Source: Corynebacterium minutissimum
GTDB taxonomy: Bacteria; Actinomycetota; Actinomycetes; Mycobacteriales; Mycobacteriaceae
Reading direction: 5' to 3'
Assembly: GCF_016889765.1 (NCBI RefSeq)
Contig: NZ_CP069533.1
Coordinates: 248,001 to 312,000, forward strand
Length of the DNA stretch: 64,000 nucleotides
This document shows positions 9,340 to 18,113 of the stretch, piece by piece (the first letter of the stretch is position 1; the number at the start of each line of letters is the position of its first letter). The position numbers were made by a program, and so were the translations under genes. The notes below the pieces were generated by a model. That model was not told where the DNA came from. It searched no databases and was given only the letters and a program-made list of their open reading frames with translations.

Positions 9340-9870
9340 TTAAGCATTGCGCACGGCCTCAGCCTGCAGCGCCTGAGCTACAGCCTGGACCACGCCGGCA
9401 ACCTTGATGCTTTCCCAAATCTGCTCCTTGGTCATGCCTTCCTCGAGCAGAGTCTTAGCGTGGGCAGAAAGGCAATGCTCACAGCCGTTAATGGCGGAAA
9501 CTACGGTGTTCCACAGCTCAAACGTGGCTTTGTCTACGCCTGGCTTAGAGATGATGTTCATGCGCAGACCAAACTTCACCTGTGCATAGTCGTCACCCAA
9601 CCAGCTCTTCGCGCGGTAGGCCACGTTGTTCATGGCCATCACCGTGGCGGCACCGAGTGCAGCGTCGATAGCTTCCTCGCTCAGGTGCTCGCGAGCATCC
9701 TCCAGAATCTCCTTGAGCACCTGGTCATTGCGGGTAGCGGCTGCAGCAGCAACCAGGCTGCCCCACAGCTGCTCCTCGTTGAGCTCGGTGGTGCGAGAAA
9801 GAGTACCAAGGTTGAGTTTCTGATCCTTGGCATAAGCCGGAAGTGCGGACTTCAAGTTATCAATAGACAC
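9340..9870 (-). CDS. ahpD: Alkyl hydroperoxide reductase AhpD
   Basis: Carboxymuconolactone-decarboxylase-like peroxidase partner that reduces oxidised AhpC. The product has 176 residues with the redox pair Cys130-x-x-Cys133 in EHCLSAH (preceded by NGC), at the same positions as M. tuberculosis AhpD. The start is a GTG (VSIDNLKSALPAYAKD) with a strong GAAAGGAG upstream; an open frame extends further 5' into ahpC but has no supported start. It lies 46 bases downstream of ahpC on the same strand, forming the ahpCD operon divergent from oxyR. Confidence 0.94.
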   Translation of the reverse strand: MSIDNLKSALPAYAKDQKLNLGTLSRTTELNEEQLWGSLVAAAAATRNDQVLKEILEDAREHLSEEAIDAALGAATVMAMNNVAYRAKSWLGDDYAQVKFGLRMNIISKPGVDKATFELWNTVVSAINGCEHCLSAHAKTLLEEGMTKEQIWESIKVAGVVQAVAQALQAEAVRNA

Positions 9871-9916
9871 TGAGGGTCTCCTTTCGAGAGCTCTCTGTTT
9901 AGACAGCGGCCTCTGG

Positions 9917-10510
9917 TTAGAGGGCCGACTGAACGACGTCCAGCTTGTTGATGTTCTTCGTCGGGTCGTTAGCCTCCCAGTTGCAGGCACAGACTTCTTC
10001 CGACTGCAGTGCGTCGAGCACGCGCAGAACCTCATCAACGTTGCGGCCCACAGCGTCCGGGGTCACGGAGACGAACTGGATAACGCCATCCGGGTCGATA
10101 ATGAAGGTGGCGCGGTCTGCCACTCCATCGGCGTTCTCCACTCCGAGAGCACGAATCAGGTCGTGGCGAATATCGGAGAACATCGGGAACGGAACGTCCT
10201 TGAGCTCCGGATGAGTAGCGCGCCAGTTGAAGTGCGCGTACTCGTTATCGGTGGAGCCACCGAGGATCTGGGTATCGCGGTCCTGGAATTCCTCATCCAG
10301 CTTGCCAAAGGCAGCAATCTCAGTCGGGCACACGAAGGTGAAGTCCTTCGGGTAGAAGAACACAACCTTCCACATGCCACGGTACTTATCCAGGGACACC
10401 TGCTCGAAGTAGTCCTCCGGCTGGTTCGCGTTTACGTCGTGCAGATCGCCGCCCTTGAGCGCGGTCAACTCGAACTCGGGGAACTTTTCGCCGACGGTCA
10501 GGATAGACAT
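9917..10510 (-). CDS. ahpC: Alkyl hydroperoxide reductase AhpC (peroxiredoxin)
   Basis: Typical 2-Cys peroxiredoxin of 197 residues that reduces H2O2, organic peroxides and peroxynitrite. The peroxidatic Cys61 is in FVCPTEI. The C-terminal EVCACNW gives Cys174 and Cys176, the three-cysteine arrangement of actinobacterial AhpC reduced by AhpD. The start ATG at 10510 has AAGGAG upstream; an in-frame extension to 10594 has no ribosome-binding site. It is transcribed from a promoter in the oxyR-ahpC gap and followed by ahpD. Confidence 0.96.
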   Translation of the reverse strand: MSILTVGEKFPEFELTALKGGDLHDVNANQPEDYFEQVSLDKYRGMWKVVFFYPKDFTFVCPTEIAAFGKLDEEFQDRDTQILGGSTDNEYAHFNWRATHPELKDVPFPMFSDIRHDLIRALGVENADGVADRATFIIDPDGVIQFVSVTPDAVGRNVDEVLRVLDALQSEEVCACNWEANDPTKNINKLDVVQSAL

Positions 10511-10669
10511 AGAAAGGGTCAACTCCTTGAAGAAACTGTGATGCAAATCTCTGTAACCACACGCCAGTGTGTCATCACGCAGACGCATAGCCACTCACTC
10601 GCCAAGTATGCCAACAGTTTCTTCGCAAGTCAATAGTTTGACTTATTTATAAGTGTTAGAGTTATAGGC
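10511..10669. promoter_or_regulatory. oxyR-ahpC divergent promoter region
   Basis: On the minus strand a promoter for ahpC is clear: -35 TTGACT (10628-10633), 17-bp spacer, -10 CATACT (10605-10610). Immediately upstream of that -35 an AT-rich segment with ATAG-type elements (about 10633-10668) is placed like an OxyR activation site and reaches the oxyR start codon. The ahpC leader is about 90 bases long. OxyR binding here is inference from position and base pattern. Confidence 0.6.
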
Positions 10670-11641
10670 ATGAACAATAAGGAGTATCGTCCGACGCTAG
10701 CCCAGCTGCGCACCTTCGTCACCATCGCGGAGAATAAACACTTTGGAACCGCAGCGTCCAAGCTCGACATCTCCCAGCCATCCCTGTCACAAGCCCTCGT
10801 CGCCTTGGAACAGGGCCTCGGCATACAACTCATCGAGCGCTCTACCCGAAAAGTCATCGTCACCTCCGTTGGCGAAGAGCTCCTCCCCTTTGCCAAGGCG
10901 GCCCTCGAGGCCTCCGATGCTTTCCTCGCCCGCGCCCGCGGGGCTAATGGTATGCTCACCGGCCCCTTGACCATTGGCGTCATCCCCACTATCGCGCCGT
11001 ATATCCTCCCGGAACTCCTCCAGTCCATCACGGAGGTCTACCCCGAACTCGAACCGCGCTTCGTGGAAGAGCAGACTCAACACTTGCTCGACAAACTTCG
11101 TGAAGGCACGATCGACCTCGCCATTACGGCCCTTCCCACCGAGGCCGCTGGCATGGTGGAAGTGCCGCTCTACGCTGAGCACTTCACTGTCGTTACGCCC
11201 TCCAAGCACCCTCTGGCAGGGCGCTCCGATCTCACACTAAAGCAACTCGAAAGCCTCGACTTGTTACTGCTTGATGATGGACATTGTCTTCGCGACCAAG
11301 TACTCGACCTTTGCCGGCGGGCCAAGATTAACCCTTCCGAAGCAACGAATGCCGTCACCCGCGCATCATCACTCACCACCATTCTGCAGCTCGTCATGGG
11401 CGGACTCGGTACCACGCTCGTGCCCGAGTCAGCGCTGGCAACCGAATGCACGAGCCCTGATCTAGCAGTAGCGCGTTTTGCACCTGCCGTCACCGCCGAG
11501 CGACAGGTAGGCTTGACGTTCCGGTCGTCCGCAGCGCGCGCCGAAGAATTCCACGCTTTCGGATCACTGGTCACCTCTGCTTATCAGACAGCGGTGGAAC
11601 GTTCACGTGCACTCGTTCCCGTCACCTCCCCAGACAAGTAA
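10670..11641 (+). CDS. oxyR: Hydrogen peroxide-sensing LysR-type regulator OxyR
   Basis: LysR-family regulator of 323 residues. The N-terminal winged helix-turn-helix is at about residues 22-48 (FGTAASKLDISQPSLSQALV) and the substrate-binding-like domain begins near residue 98. The two peroxide-sensing cysteines are visible as Cys206 (DDGHCLRD) and Cys215 (LDLCRRA). It is divergent from ahpCD, its expected target. The ATG follows only a short AT-rich stretch without a Shine-Dalgarno, so the mRNA may be leaderless or nearly so. Confidence 0.93.
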   Translation: MNNKEYRPTLAQLRTFVTIAENKHFGTAASKLDISQPSLSQALVALEQGLGIQLIERSTRKVIVTSVGEELLPFAKAALEASDAFLARARGANGMLTGPLTIGVIPTIAPYILPELLQSITEVYPELEPRFVEEQTQHLLDKLREGTIDLAITALPTEAAGMVEVPLYAEHFTVVTPSKHPLAGRSDLTLKQLESLDLLLLDDGHCLRDQVLDLCRRAKINPSEATNAVTRASSLTTILQLVMGGLGTTLVPESALATECTSPDLAVARFAPAVTAERQVGLTFRSSAARAEEFHAFGSLVTSAYQTAVERSRALVPVTSPDK

Positions 11642-11647
11642 AACGAC

Positions 11648-11701
11648 AAACGCCACCGTCTTGCCTTCACGCTATGACGCGTGAGGAAAGAGGTGGCGTT
11701 T
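11648..11701. terminator. Bidirectional terminator after oxyR
   Basis: Perfect 10-bp arms AAACGCCACC (11648-11657) and GGTGGCGTTT (11692-11701) enclose an imperfect inner stem (CTTCACGC / GCGTGAGG). It lies between the convergent oxyR and the membrane-protein gene. Confidence 0.75.
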
Positions 11702-11729
11702 ACAACCGCCCACTAGAGCGGGATTCTAA

Positions 11730-12854
11730 TTACGCAGCCGGAGCATAGCGGCCCTGGCACTGACGGCATAGATGCGCCGTGGCCAATTGCATTGCCGGAG
11801 CAATGATCAAAAGTGCAAGGCCCAGGGTAATTGCGGAAGCCGCAACGAGAAGGCCCGACAGCACGAGGAGCAGCAGGATGTGGCTGTAGTTCTCCTTGCC
11901 CAGCTTGAGGCCCTGAGAGAATGCCTCACCAATGGAGGACGTATCCGCGGCCAACCACGGCATCAAGGTGAAGAAAGGCTGAATGAACAAGGCAATGAGC
12001 CCAACCACAATCACTCCGCCAAACACAGAGCCTACGAGGGCCAGGATTTGGCCCTCCTCGAGCTGCTCCATGCTGTTGGCGCCCGTCGCCGCAGCACCAC
12101 CGAAGCCCAAGAAAAAGATTGCGACAATGGCGATCACCATGGCAATAGCCGCAAGGACACCTAGTACGAGGTTGACTACCAACGGCTGCACCCAGCGAAT
12201 ACCTTGGAAGAGGGTGCCCCACGTCGGCTTTGGCGTGTCAATCTCGCGGTACGCCAAGCGGTAGACGATCAAGCTGATAACCAAGGATAGGATGCTCACG
12301 AGAAGCGACAGGAAATTAACAGTCAGACCTGTTTCCACGCTATCGCTGTTCTGCTGAGCGAAGCTCAGAGAAATCTGCGGAACAATCTGAACGATTCCGA
12401 CCACGAAAGCACCCAAAATCCAGAGCACCGGATTCTTCAGTGCGGCACCGAAGCCCCACTTAATAGCCTCGATAGCGCTCACTGGGCCGGTGTAGGCGGG
12501 GCCTGCCTGCGGGCCGGGGCCCGCGTAGCTGCCGTCCTCACCGTAGCTCGCACCAGCGTAGCCCGGCTGGCCGGTGTTGTAGGCACCGTAGCCGCCATAT
12601 TCTTGGCTTGCGCCATAGGCGTTCGCGCCTTGCTGCCCTGCACCATGAGAGTTTCCACCGAAACCCTCATTCGAACCATAGCCGCCGTTAGCGCCGTATC
12701 CGCCAGGTTGGCCGAAACCTGCCTGGTCTTCCGGGTGGTTTGTCGGCTCATAACGCGGCAATCCACCGTTGTTTCCAGCACCGTTATTGGCGCCGTTGCC
12801 AAAACCATTGTTGGAGGAATTGTCCTCCGATTTAGGGTCAAAGGGATTAGTCAT
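11730..12854 (-). CDS. Membrane protein with Gly/Asn/Tyr-rich N-terminal tail
   Basis: Unrecognised 374-residue membrane protein. The first ~125 residues are low-complexity (Gly, Asn, Tyr, Gln, Ala), with repeated GGYG and GYGA units, and are probably disordered and cytoplasmic. The remainder has about five to six hydrophobic spans (starting near VLWILGAFVVGIVQIV, then FLSLLVSILSLVISLIVY, VVNLVLGVLAAIAMVIAIV, ILALVGSVFGGVIVVGLIALF, and a C-terminal pair). It ends in CRQCQGRYAPAA. A clear AAAGGA precedes the ATG. Similar tailed membrane proteins occur in corynebacteria, but I cannot give a function. Confidence 0.75.
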   Translation of the reverse strand: MTNPFDPKSEDNSSNNGFGNGANNGAGNNGGLPRYEPTNHPEDQAGFGQPGGYGANGGYGSNEGFGGNSHGAGQQGANAYGASQEYGGYGAYNTGQPGYAGASYGEDGSYAGPGPQAGPAYTGPVSAIEAIKWGFGAALKNPVLWILGAFVVGIVQIVPQISLSFAQQNSDSVETGLTVNFLSLLVSILSLVISLIVYRLAYREIDTPKPTWGTLFQGIRWVQPLVVNLVLGVLAAIAMVIAIVAIFFLGFGGAAATGANSMEQLEEGQILALVGSVFGGVIVVGLIALFIQPFFTLMPWLAADTSSIGEAFSQGLKLGKENYSHILLLLVLSGLLVAASAITLGLALLIIAPAMQLATAHLCRQCQGRYAPAA

Positions 12855-12948
12855 TGATTGTGTCCTTTACATCTTTGGTCACAGTGACAACACGAGAGTA
12901 CCAACAACTTCATGAAAATCCGTGAGCGAGTAGACTTTTAGGGCGATT

Positions 12949-15900
12949 ATGACTGCAACTCGCGATGAACTCTATAGCGCTCTCACTAACGTTTCGTTGA
13001 GTGATGAACGCGCATTCCGCCGCCGCCTCCGTAAAGCCCGCGCCCCACAGGCCCTAGAAGCAATAGGCGCAGATATTGCCGCAGCACAAAAGCGCGTGGC
13101 CGCCATCGACGCTGGAGTACCGGACATTACGTACCCAGAGCAGCTTCCCGTTACCGCACGCCGAGAAGATCTCGCCGAGGCCATCGCGAACAACCAGGTG
13201 GTCATCATTGCCGGCGAGACTGGTTCCGGTAAGACAACCCAGATTCCAAAAATCTGTCTGGAGCTCGGCCGCGGGCGCCGTGGTCTCATTGGCCATACCC
13301 AGCCCCGCCGTCTTGCTGCCCGCACAGTCGCTGAGCGCATCGCCGACGAGCTCGGTCAATCCATCGGGGAATCTGTTGGTTACGCCATTCGCTTCGATGA
13401 CAAGGTGTCTTCCACGACCGCTGTCAAACTCATGACCGACGGTATTTTGCTTGCAGAAATGCAGCGCGACCGTTTCCTCAATGCCTACGACACCATTATT
13501 ATCGACGAGGCCCACGAGCGCTCCCTCAACATTGACTTCCTGTTGGGCTACCTCAAGCGGCTTCTTCCTAAACGGCCAGATCTCAAGGTCATCATCACTT
13601 CTGCCACTATTGACCCAGAGCGCTTCGCCACGCACTTCGCTGACGCCGATGGTGAACCTGCCCCTATCATCGAGGTCTCCGGACGCACCTACCCGGTAGA
13701 GATCCGTTACCGTCCGTTGGAGATTGAATCTGGTGGCAAAACCATTGATATCGATCCCTTGGACGCCCTGTGTGAGGCCATCGAAGAGCTCATGGCCGAA
13801 GGCGAAGGCGACATCCTTTGTTTCTTCCCCGGTGAACGCGATATCCGCGATGCAATGGAGGCCATTGAAGGCCGCCACTGGCGTGGTGTGGAAGTCACTC
13901 CCCTTTTTGGACGCCTATCCAACCAAGAACAGCACCGCGTTTTTAGTCCACACCGCGGGCGAAGGATCGTGCTCTCCACCAATATTGCCGAAACCTCGCT
14001 GACCGTTCCCGGAATCCGCTATGTCGTGGACACGGGCACGGCGCGTATCTCGCGTTACTCCACCCGTACCAAGGTCCAGCGTCTGCCTATTGAGCCTATT
14101 TCCCAGGCTAGTGCCAACCAACGCTCTGGCCGTTGTGGACGTGTGGCTGACGGCATTGCCATTCGCCTCTACAGCGAGCAGGACTTCCTCTCTCGCCCGG
14201 AGTTCACTGACCCGGAGATTCTGCGCACCAATCTGGCTAGCGTCATTCTGCAGATGATTTCTCTGCGGCTTGGCGATATCTCAGAGTTTCCTTTCGTTCA
14301 GCCTCCCGAGCCCAAAGCCGTACGCGATGGTCTGCTTCTCCTCCATGAACTGGGCGCACTCCAACATAAAGAAAAAGATGGCCTTCCCGTCTTGACTCAC
14401 GTGGGACGAGACTTGGCGCGCATTCCAGTCGATCCGCGGATGGCCCGCATGCTCGTCGAGGCCAATACATCAGGCTGCCTTACCGACGTCATGATCATTG
14501 TCGCCGCCATGACTATCCAAGACGTGCGCGAGCGCCCCCTAGACAAGCAAACTCAAGCGGATCAGTCCCATGCCAGGTTCAAGGACAAGACCTCAGACTT
14601 CCTGTCCATGCTTAACCTCTGGGACTTTGTCCAGGAAACCCGCGAAGAAATGAGCGGAAATGCCTTCCGCAAGCGCATGAAAGCGGATTTCCTGCACTAT
14701 ATGCGCATCCGCGAGTGGTTCGATCTCGTGCGCCAACTGCGTGACGTGGCCAAGCAACTGGGTTGGAAGGCTCAGGAAGCTACGGAACGGCGCCCAGATG
14801 ACATCCATATGTCTCTGCTTTCTGGATTGCTCTCCAACATTGGCGCCCGCGACGGCAATTCCAAGGAATTTATTGGCGCGCGGAATACCCGCTTCCTCGT
14901 CTTCCCTGGCTCCGCGCTGGCGAAGAAACCTCCAGAGTTTCTTATGGCCGCTGAACTAGTGGAGACCTCTCGGCTGTGGGCACGCGATGTCGCCGCAATC
15001 GACCCAGCTTGGGTAGAAAAGCTGGCAAAAGACCTGCTTAAACACAACTATTCTGATCCTACGTGGTCACGCAAACGCGGTTCCGCAGTAGCGACGCAGC
15101 GTTCGACGCTGTACGGCGTCACCGTCGTGGCTGACCGCACGGTGCCCTACCACTATGTGGATCAGGCTGCGGCTCGCGATATGTTCATTCGTCACGCGCT
15201 TGTCGACGGCGACTGGACCACCCACCACCACTTCTTCCATGACAATAAGCGCAAGCTCGCTGAGGCGTCTGAGTTTGAGGAGAAGGCCCGCCGACGCGGA
15301 CTCGTCGTGGATGAGGACACGTTGTTCGATTTCTATGACCAGCGTATCCCGGAGAATATCAACACGGCGAAGCACTTTGACTCCTGGTGGAGGAAGCAGA
15401 AGAACAAGCATCTCCTTGACTTTGACCCTTCACAGCTTCTCGACGATGACCATGACGTCACTGAGGAGGCCTTCCCGGATCGCTGGCTCAAAGGCAGTAT
15501 TGATTACGACCTCTCCTACAAATTCGAGCCTGGTGATCCCCTCGACGGTGTCACCCTCATGGTCCCTGTGCCGCTGCTTGCGGGCCTCGACACCGAGGGA
15601 TTCGACTGGCTCGTTCCTGGCCTGCGCCTCGAACTTGTCACTGAACTCATTCGTTCCTTGCCCAAGGCGTTGCGCCGTACCGTCGTCCCGGCACCGGAAT
15701 TTGCTGAAAGGGCACTGCCCAAGCTTTTGCCCTACGAAGGGCGCATTACCGAGCAGCTCGCAGCGGTTCTACAAGAGATGGGCGGGCAAGGCATCAATGC
15801 CAGTGATTTCCGTCCTGAACAGCTGGACCCGCACTTGCGTATGAATTTCGCTGCGGTGGACAAACGCGGCAAGGTCATTGACTCCGATCGTGATCTCAAG

Positions 15901-16824
15901 GCGTTAGTCCAGCGACAGGCAGGTCATATTTCCTCCTCGGTATCCCGGGTGGGCCGCAAATCTGAATCCAAGGCCGTCAAGGAGTGGTCCGACGACACTT
16001 TGGGCAGCATCGATGAGGAAATTACCACCGTGGTGGATGGCCATGAGGTCACCGCTTACCCTGCACTGGTGGCAACCAAGGAAGGCGTAGCCCTTAAAGT
16101 GCATCCCACTAAGGCGGCTGCCGACGCCTCCATGATCACCACTACACTCACTCTTCTTCTCCGTGAGATTTCCGTGAGCACACAGCAGATGGTCAAGGGT
16201 CTACCGCTGCAACAGCGAGTTGCTGTTGATGCATACCCGCATGGCGGCGCTGATGGTCTGGTTAATGACGCCCGTGTCGCTGCTGTACGCGACATCATGA
16301 TGGAGAAGGGCGGACCTGTTCGCAGTCCAGCGGAGTTCACCGCACTTCTCAACGCAGTTAAACCAGAGGTACCAGGCCGTGTACGACAGTCTGTAGTTGC
16401 GATTGCTCCGGGCTTGGCAGAGTATTCCAACCTCTCAGCAGAACTAAAGCACTGGGAAGGCCCGGCTATAGACGATATACGCGCGCAGCTCGAGTTCCTG
16501 CTGCCGCCGAATGCTCTGACGATCCACGGTATTCAGCATTTGCGTCACCTCCCCCGCTATATTCAGGCCGCACGGATCCGTCTCGAGGACATGAACCTCG
16601 ATCCGGACCGTGACGCTGACCGCCAGGCCGACGTTGATGAGGCCAAGGCTTACCTAGCCAATCGTCTCCGTAATCTCCCTGCCGGGCGAGAAAAGACGCG
16701 TGAGGTCAAGGACATCTACTGGATGATAGAGGAGCTGCGCGTATCGCTTTTTGCTCAGCGCCTAGGCACTGCTCACGCAGTATCGCTGCGCCGAGTACAG
16801 AAAGCAGCCGATAAGTTGCGTTAA
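12949..16824 (+). CDS. hrpA: ATP-dependent RNA helicase HrpA
   Basis: DEAH-box RNA helicase of 1291 residues, the normal length for bacterial HrpA. Motif I is GETGSGKTTQ, motif II is DEAHERSLN, motif III is SAT, and motif VI is QRSGRCGRV. These are followed by the winged-helix/HA2 and OB regions and a long C-terminal DUF3418-type domain. HrpA enzymes act on mRNA and can rescue stalled or collided ribosomes in other bacteria. The start ATG has AGGGCGAT upstream. Its stop overlaps the convergent nrdR stop by 4 bases. Confidence 0.93.
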   Translation: MTATRDELYSALTNVSLSDERAFRRRLRKARAPQALEAIGADIAAAQKRVAAIDAGVPDITYPEQLPVTARREDLAEAIANNQVVIIAGETGSGKTTQIPKICLELGRGRRGLIGHTQPRRLAARTVAERIADELGQSIGESVGYAIRFDDKVSSTTAVKLMTDGILLAEMQRDRFLNAYDTIIIDEAHERSLNIDFLLGYLKRLLPKRPDLKVIITSATIDPERFATHFADADGEPAPIIEVSGRTYPVEIRYRPLEIESGGKTIDIDPLDALCEAIEELMAEGEGDILCFFPGERDIRDAMEAIEGRHWRGVEVTPLFGRLSNQEQHRVFSPHRGRRIVLSTNIAETSLTVPGIRYVVDTGTARISRYSTRTKVQRLPIEPISQASANQRSGRCGRVADGIAIRLYSEQDFLSRPEFTDPEILRTNLASVILQMISLRLGDISEFPFVQPPEPKAVRDGLLLLHELGALQHKEKDGLPVLTHVGRDLARIPVDPRMARMLVEANTSGCLTDVMIIVAAMTIQDVRERPLDKQTQADQSHARFKDKTSDFLSMLNLWDFVQETREEMSGNAFRKRMKADFLHYMRIREWFDLVRQLRDVAKQLGWKAQEATERRPDDIHMSLLSGLLSNIGARDGNSKEFIGARNTRFLVFPGSALAKKPPEFLMAAELVETSRLWARDVAAIDPAWVEKLAKDLLKHNYSDPTWSRKRGSAVATQRSTLYGVTVVADRTVPYHYVDQAAARDMFIRHALVDGDWTTHHHFFHDNKRKLAEASEFEEKARRRGLVVDEDTLFDFYDQRIPENINTAKHFDSWWRKQKNKHLLDFDPSQLLDDDHDVTEEAFPDRWLKGSIDYDLSYKFEPGDPLDGVTLMVPVPLLAGLDTEGFDWLVPGLRLELVTELIRSLPKALRRTVVPAPEFAERALPKLLPYEGRITEQLAAVLQEMGGQGINASDFRPEQLDPHLRMNFAAVDKRGKVIDSDRDLKALVQRQAGHISSSVSRVGRKSESKAVKEWSDDTLGSIDEEITTVVDGHEVTAYPALVATKEGVALKVHPTKAAADASMITTTLTLLLREISVSTQQMVKGLPLQQRVAVDAYPHGGADGLVNDARVAAVRDIMMEKGGPVRSPAEFTALLNAVKPEVPGRVRQSVVAIAPGLAEYSNLSAELKHWEGPAIDDIRAQLEFLLPPNALTIHGIQHLRHLPRYIQAARIRLEDMNLDPDRDADRQADVDEAKAYLANRLRNLPAGREKTREVKDIYWMIEELRVSLFAQRLGTAHAVSLRRVQKAADKLR

Positions 16825-17279
16825 AAAGAGTCCCTATCCCGACGGCGCATAAGACGAATCTCCGACTCAAAGTCGTCCGCGCTTTCAAAGGACTTGTAGA
16901 CCGAAGCGAAGCGAAGGTAGGCAACCTCATCAAGGTCACGCAGGGGTTCTAGGATTGCCAAACCAATGTCATTGGCATTGACTTGGGAAGAACCGTGGCT
17001 GCGGATAGTTTCCTCAACTTCCTGCGCCAGCTTCTTCAGCGAATCGTCGCTGACGTCGCGGCCCTGGCAGGCTCGCTGCACACCGCGAATAAGTTTGTCG
17101 CGACTGAAGGGTTCCGCGAGGCCACTGCGTTTGACCACCAACAGAACGGCTTTTTCAACCGTCGTAAAACGGCCTTTACACGCAGTGCACTCTCGCCGAC
17201 GGCGGATCGAGGTACCGCTATCTACTACGCGAGAGTCAATAACGCGCGACTGTTCATTGTGACAGAACGGGCAATACAC
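16821..17279 (-). CDS. nrdR: Transcriptional repressor NrdR
   Basis: Zinc-ribbon/ATP-cone repressor of ribonucleotide reductase genes that senses ATP and dATP. With the GTG start at 17279 (reading as MYCPFCHNEQSRVIDSR) it has 152 residues, the usual length. Zinc ligands are Cys3, Cys6, Cys31 and Cys34; the ATP-cone follows from about residue 46 (VVKRSGLAEPFSRDKL). An AAGGAT ribosome-binding site supports this start. An upstream extension to 17366 has no homology or start signal. It sits downstream of divS on the same strand, as in C. glutamicum. Confidence 0.95.
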   Translation of the reverse strand: MYCPFCHNEQSRVIDSRVVDSGTSIRRRRECTACKGRFTTVEKAVLLVVKRSGLAEPFSRDKLIRGVQRACQGRDVSDDSLKKLAQEVEETIRSHGSSQVNANDIGLAILEPLRDLDEVAYLRFASVYKSFESADDFESEIRLMRRRDRDSF

Positions 17280-17438
17280 GGCGCGGCATCCTTCCTCGGG
17301 GTCGTACACATGTGCCGCTCCGAGTGAACTAACCCAGAAAATGGGCCGTTGATTTTCATAAAACAAGGCGCGGCATATCGCCCCGTAGTCTACTCACTGC
17401 TTAACCGACTGGGTACCTACCAGTCCCGTTGTTGGCCC

Positions 17439-17834
17439 CTAGTGAGAAGATGCCACTGCAGAAGGCGACGATGCCGGCACAAACGACGCCTCACTGTCGA
17501 TGCTCAGCCCTCCCCACACAGTGCCGACGAATACTGCTACACCAAAGACAGCGCCAAGGACATAGTTACCTACGTTCGAGCTACCCCAGCGTCGATTCGA
17601 GTCCGAATTCAGGGTAGAAGCACGAGCGCGAAGCTTTTCTTGGCTACGCTCCTGTGTTCTATCTATCGGAGATAAAGTTCGAACACCAGGAGAGTGACGC
17701 AATGATTGACGTGGTGCGGATTGAGGTGCCGCAGGTTCCCACACCATCGCTGGCGGAACAACTGCAGGTCGAGAGATTCCTACCTCGTCACGAGAGATTC
17801 CGCGCTTGTTCGGGGTGTTAAGTACGATAGCCAT
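17439..17834 (-). CDS. divS: DivS-like SOS-induced cell-division suppressor
   Basis: Small single-span membrane protein of 131 residues. A polar N-terminal region of about 88 residues (RTQERSQEKLRARASTL before the span) is followed by one hydrophobic segment (NYVLGAVFGVAVFVGTVWGG) and a short exported tail. Position decides the call: divergent from lexA and upstream of nrdR, exactly where C. glutamicum has divS and mycobacteria have the Rv2719c-type gene. Unlike the mycobacterial protein no LysM domain is visible. A GAAAGGGAAG ribosome-binding site precedes the ATG. LexA half-sites lie upstream. Role in halting septation is inferred from synteny. Confidence 0.7.
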   Translation of the reverse strand: MAIVLNTPNKRGISRDEVGISRPAVVPPAMVWEPAAPQSAPRQSLRHSPGVRTLSPIDRTQERSQEKLRARASTLNSDSNRRWGSSNVGNYVLGAVFGVAVFVGTVWGGLSIDSEASFVPASSPSAVASSH

Positions 17835-18113
17835 ATTCTTCCCTTTCAGATTGCAATAACTCGGTAGCGATGATGACTAGAGTGTAGGAAACCAGTCCGA
17901 CACTTTCGAACATCTCCATCGCCCAATCGTTCGATTTGGTCTGTATGTTCGATTTATAACAGCCTCTCGAAAGTTTGTCCACATTTGCGTGGCAACTGTC
18001 GAACATTTTTTCTTTCCATGCTAAAAAGGAGACAAGCATTCGATATGCCCTACCCCGTTTACCCCACCCAATAAACGCGCCCACCGCCCTACCCCGAGTC
18101 ACTAGGAGAAAAC
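17835..18113. promoter_or_regulatory. divS-lexA divergent control region with several LexA (SOS) sites
   Basis: Actinobacterial LexA boxes follow TCGAAMANNTGTTCGA. The best candidate is 17919-17934 (TCGCCCAATCGTTCGA, 11 of 14 defined positions). Further half-sites are TCGAACA at 17906-17912, TGTTCGA at 17946-17952, TCGAAAGTTTGT at 17967-17978 and TCGAACA at 17999-18005. The cluster fits autoregulation of lexA and co-regulation of divS-nrdR. The lexA ribosome-binding site is AGGAGAA just before 18114. Confidence 0.75.
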
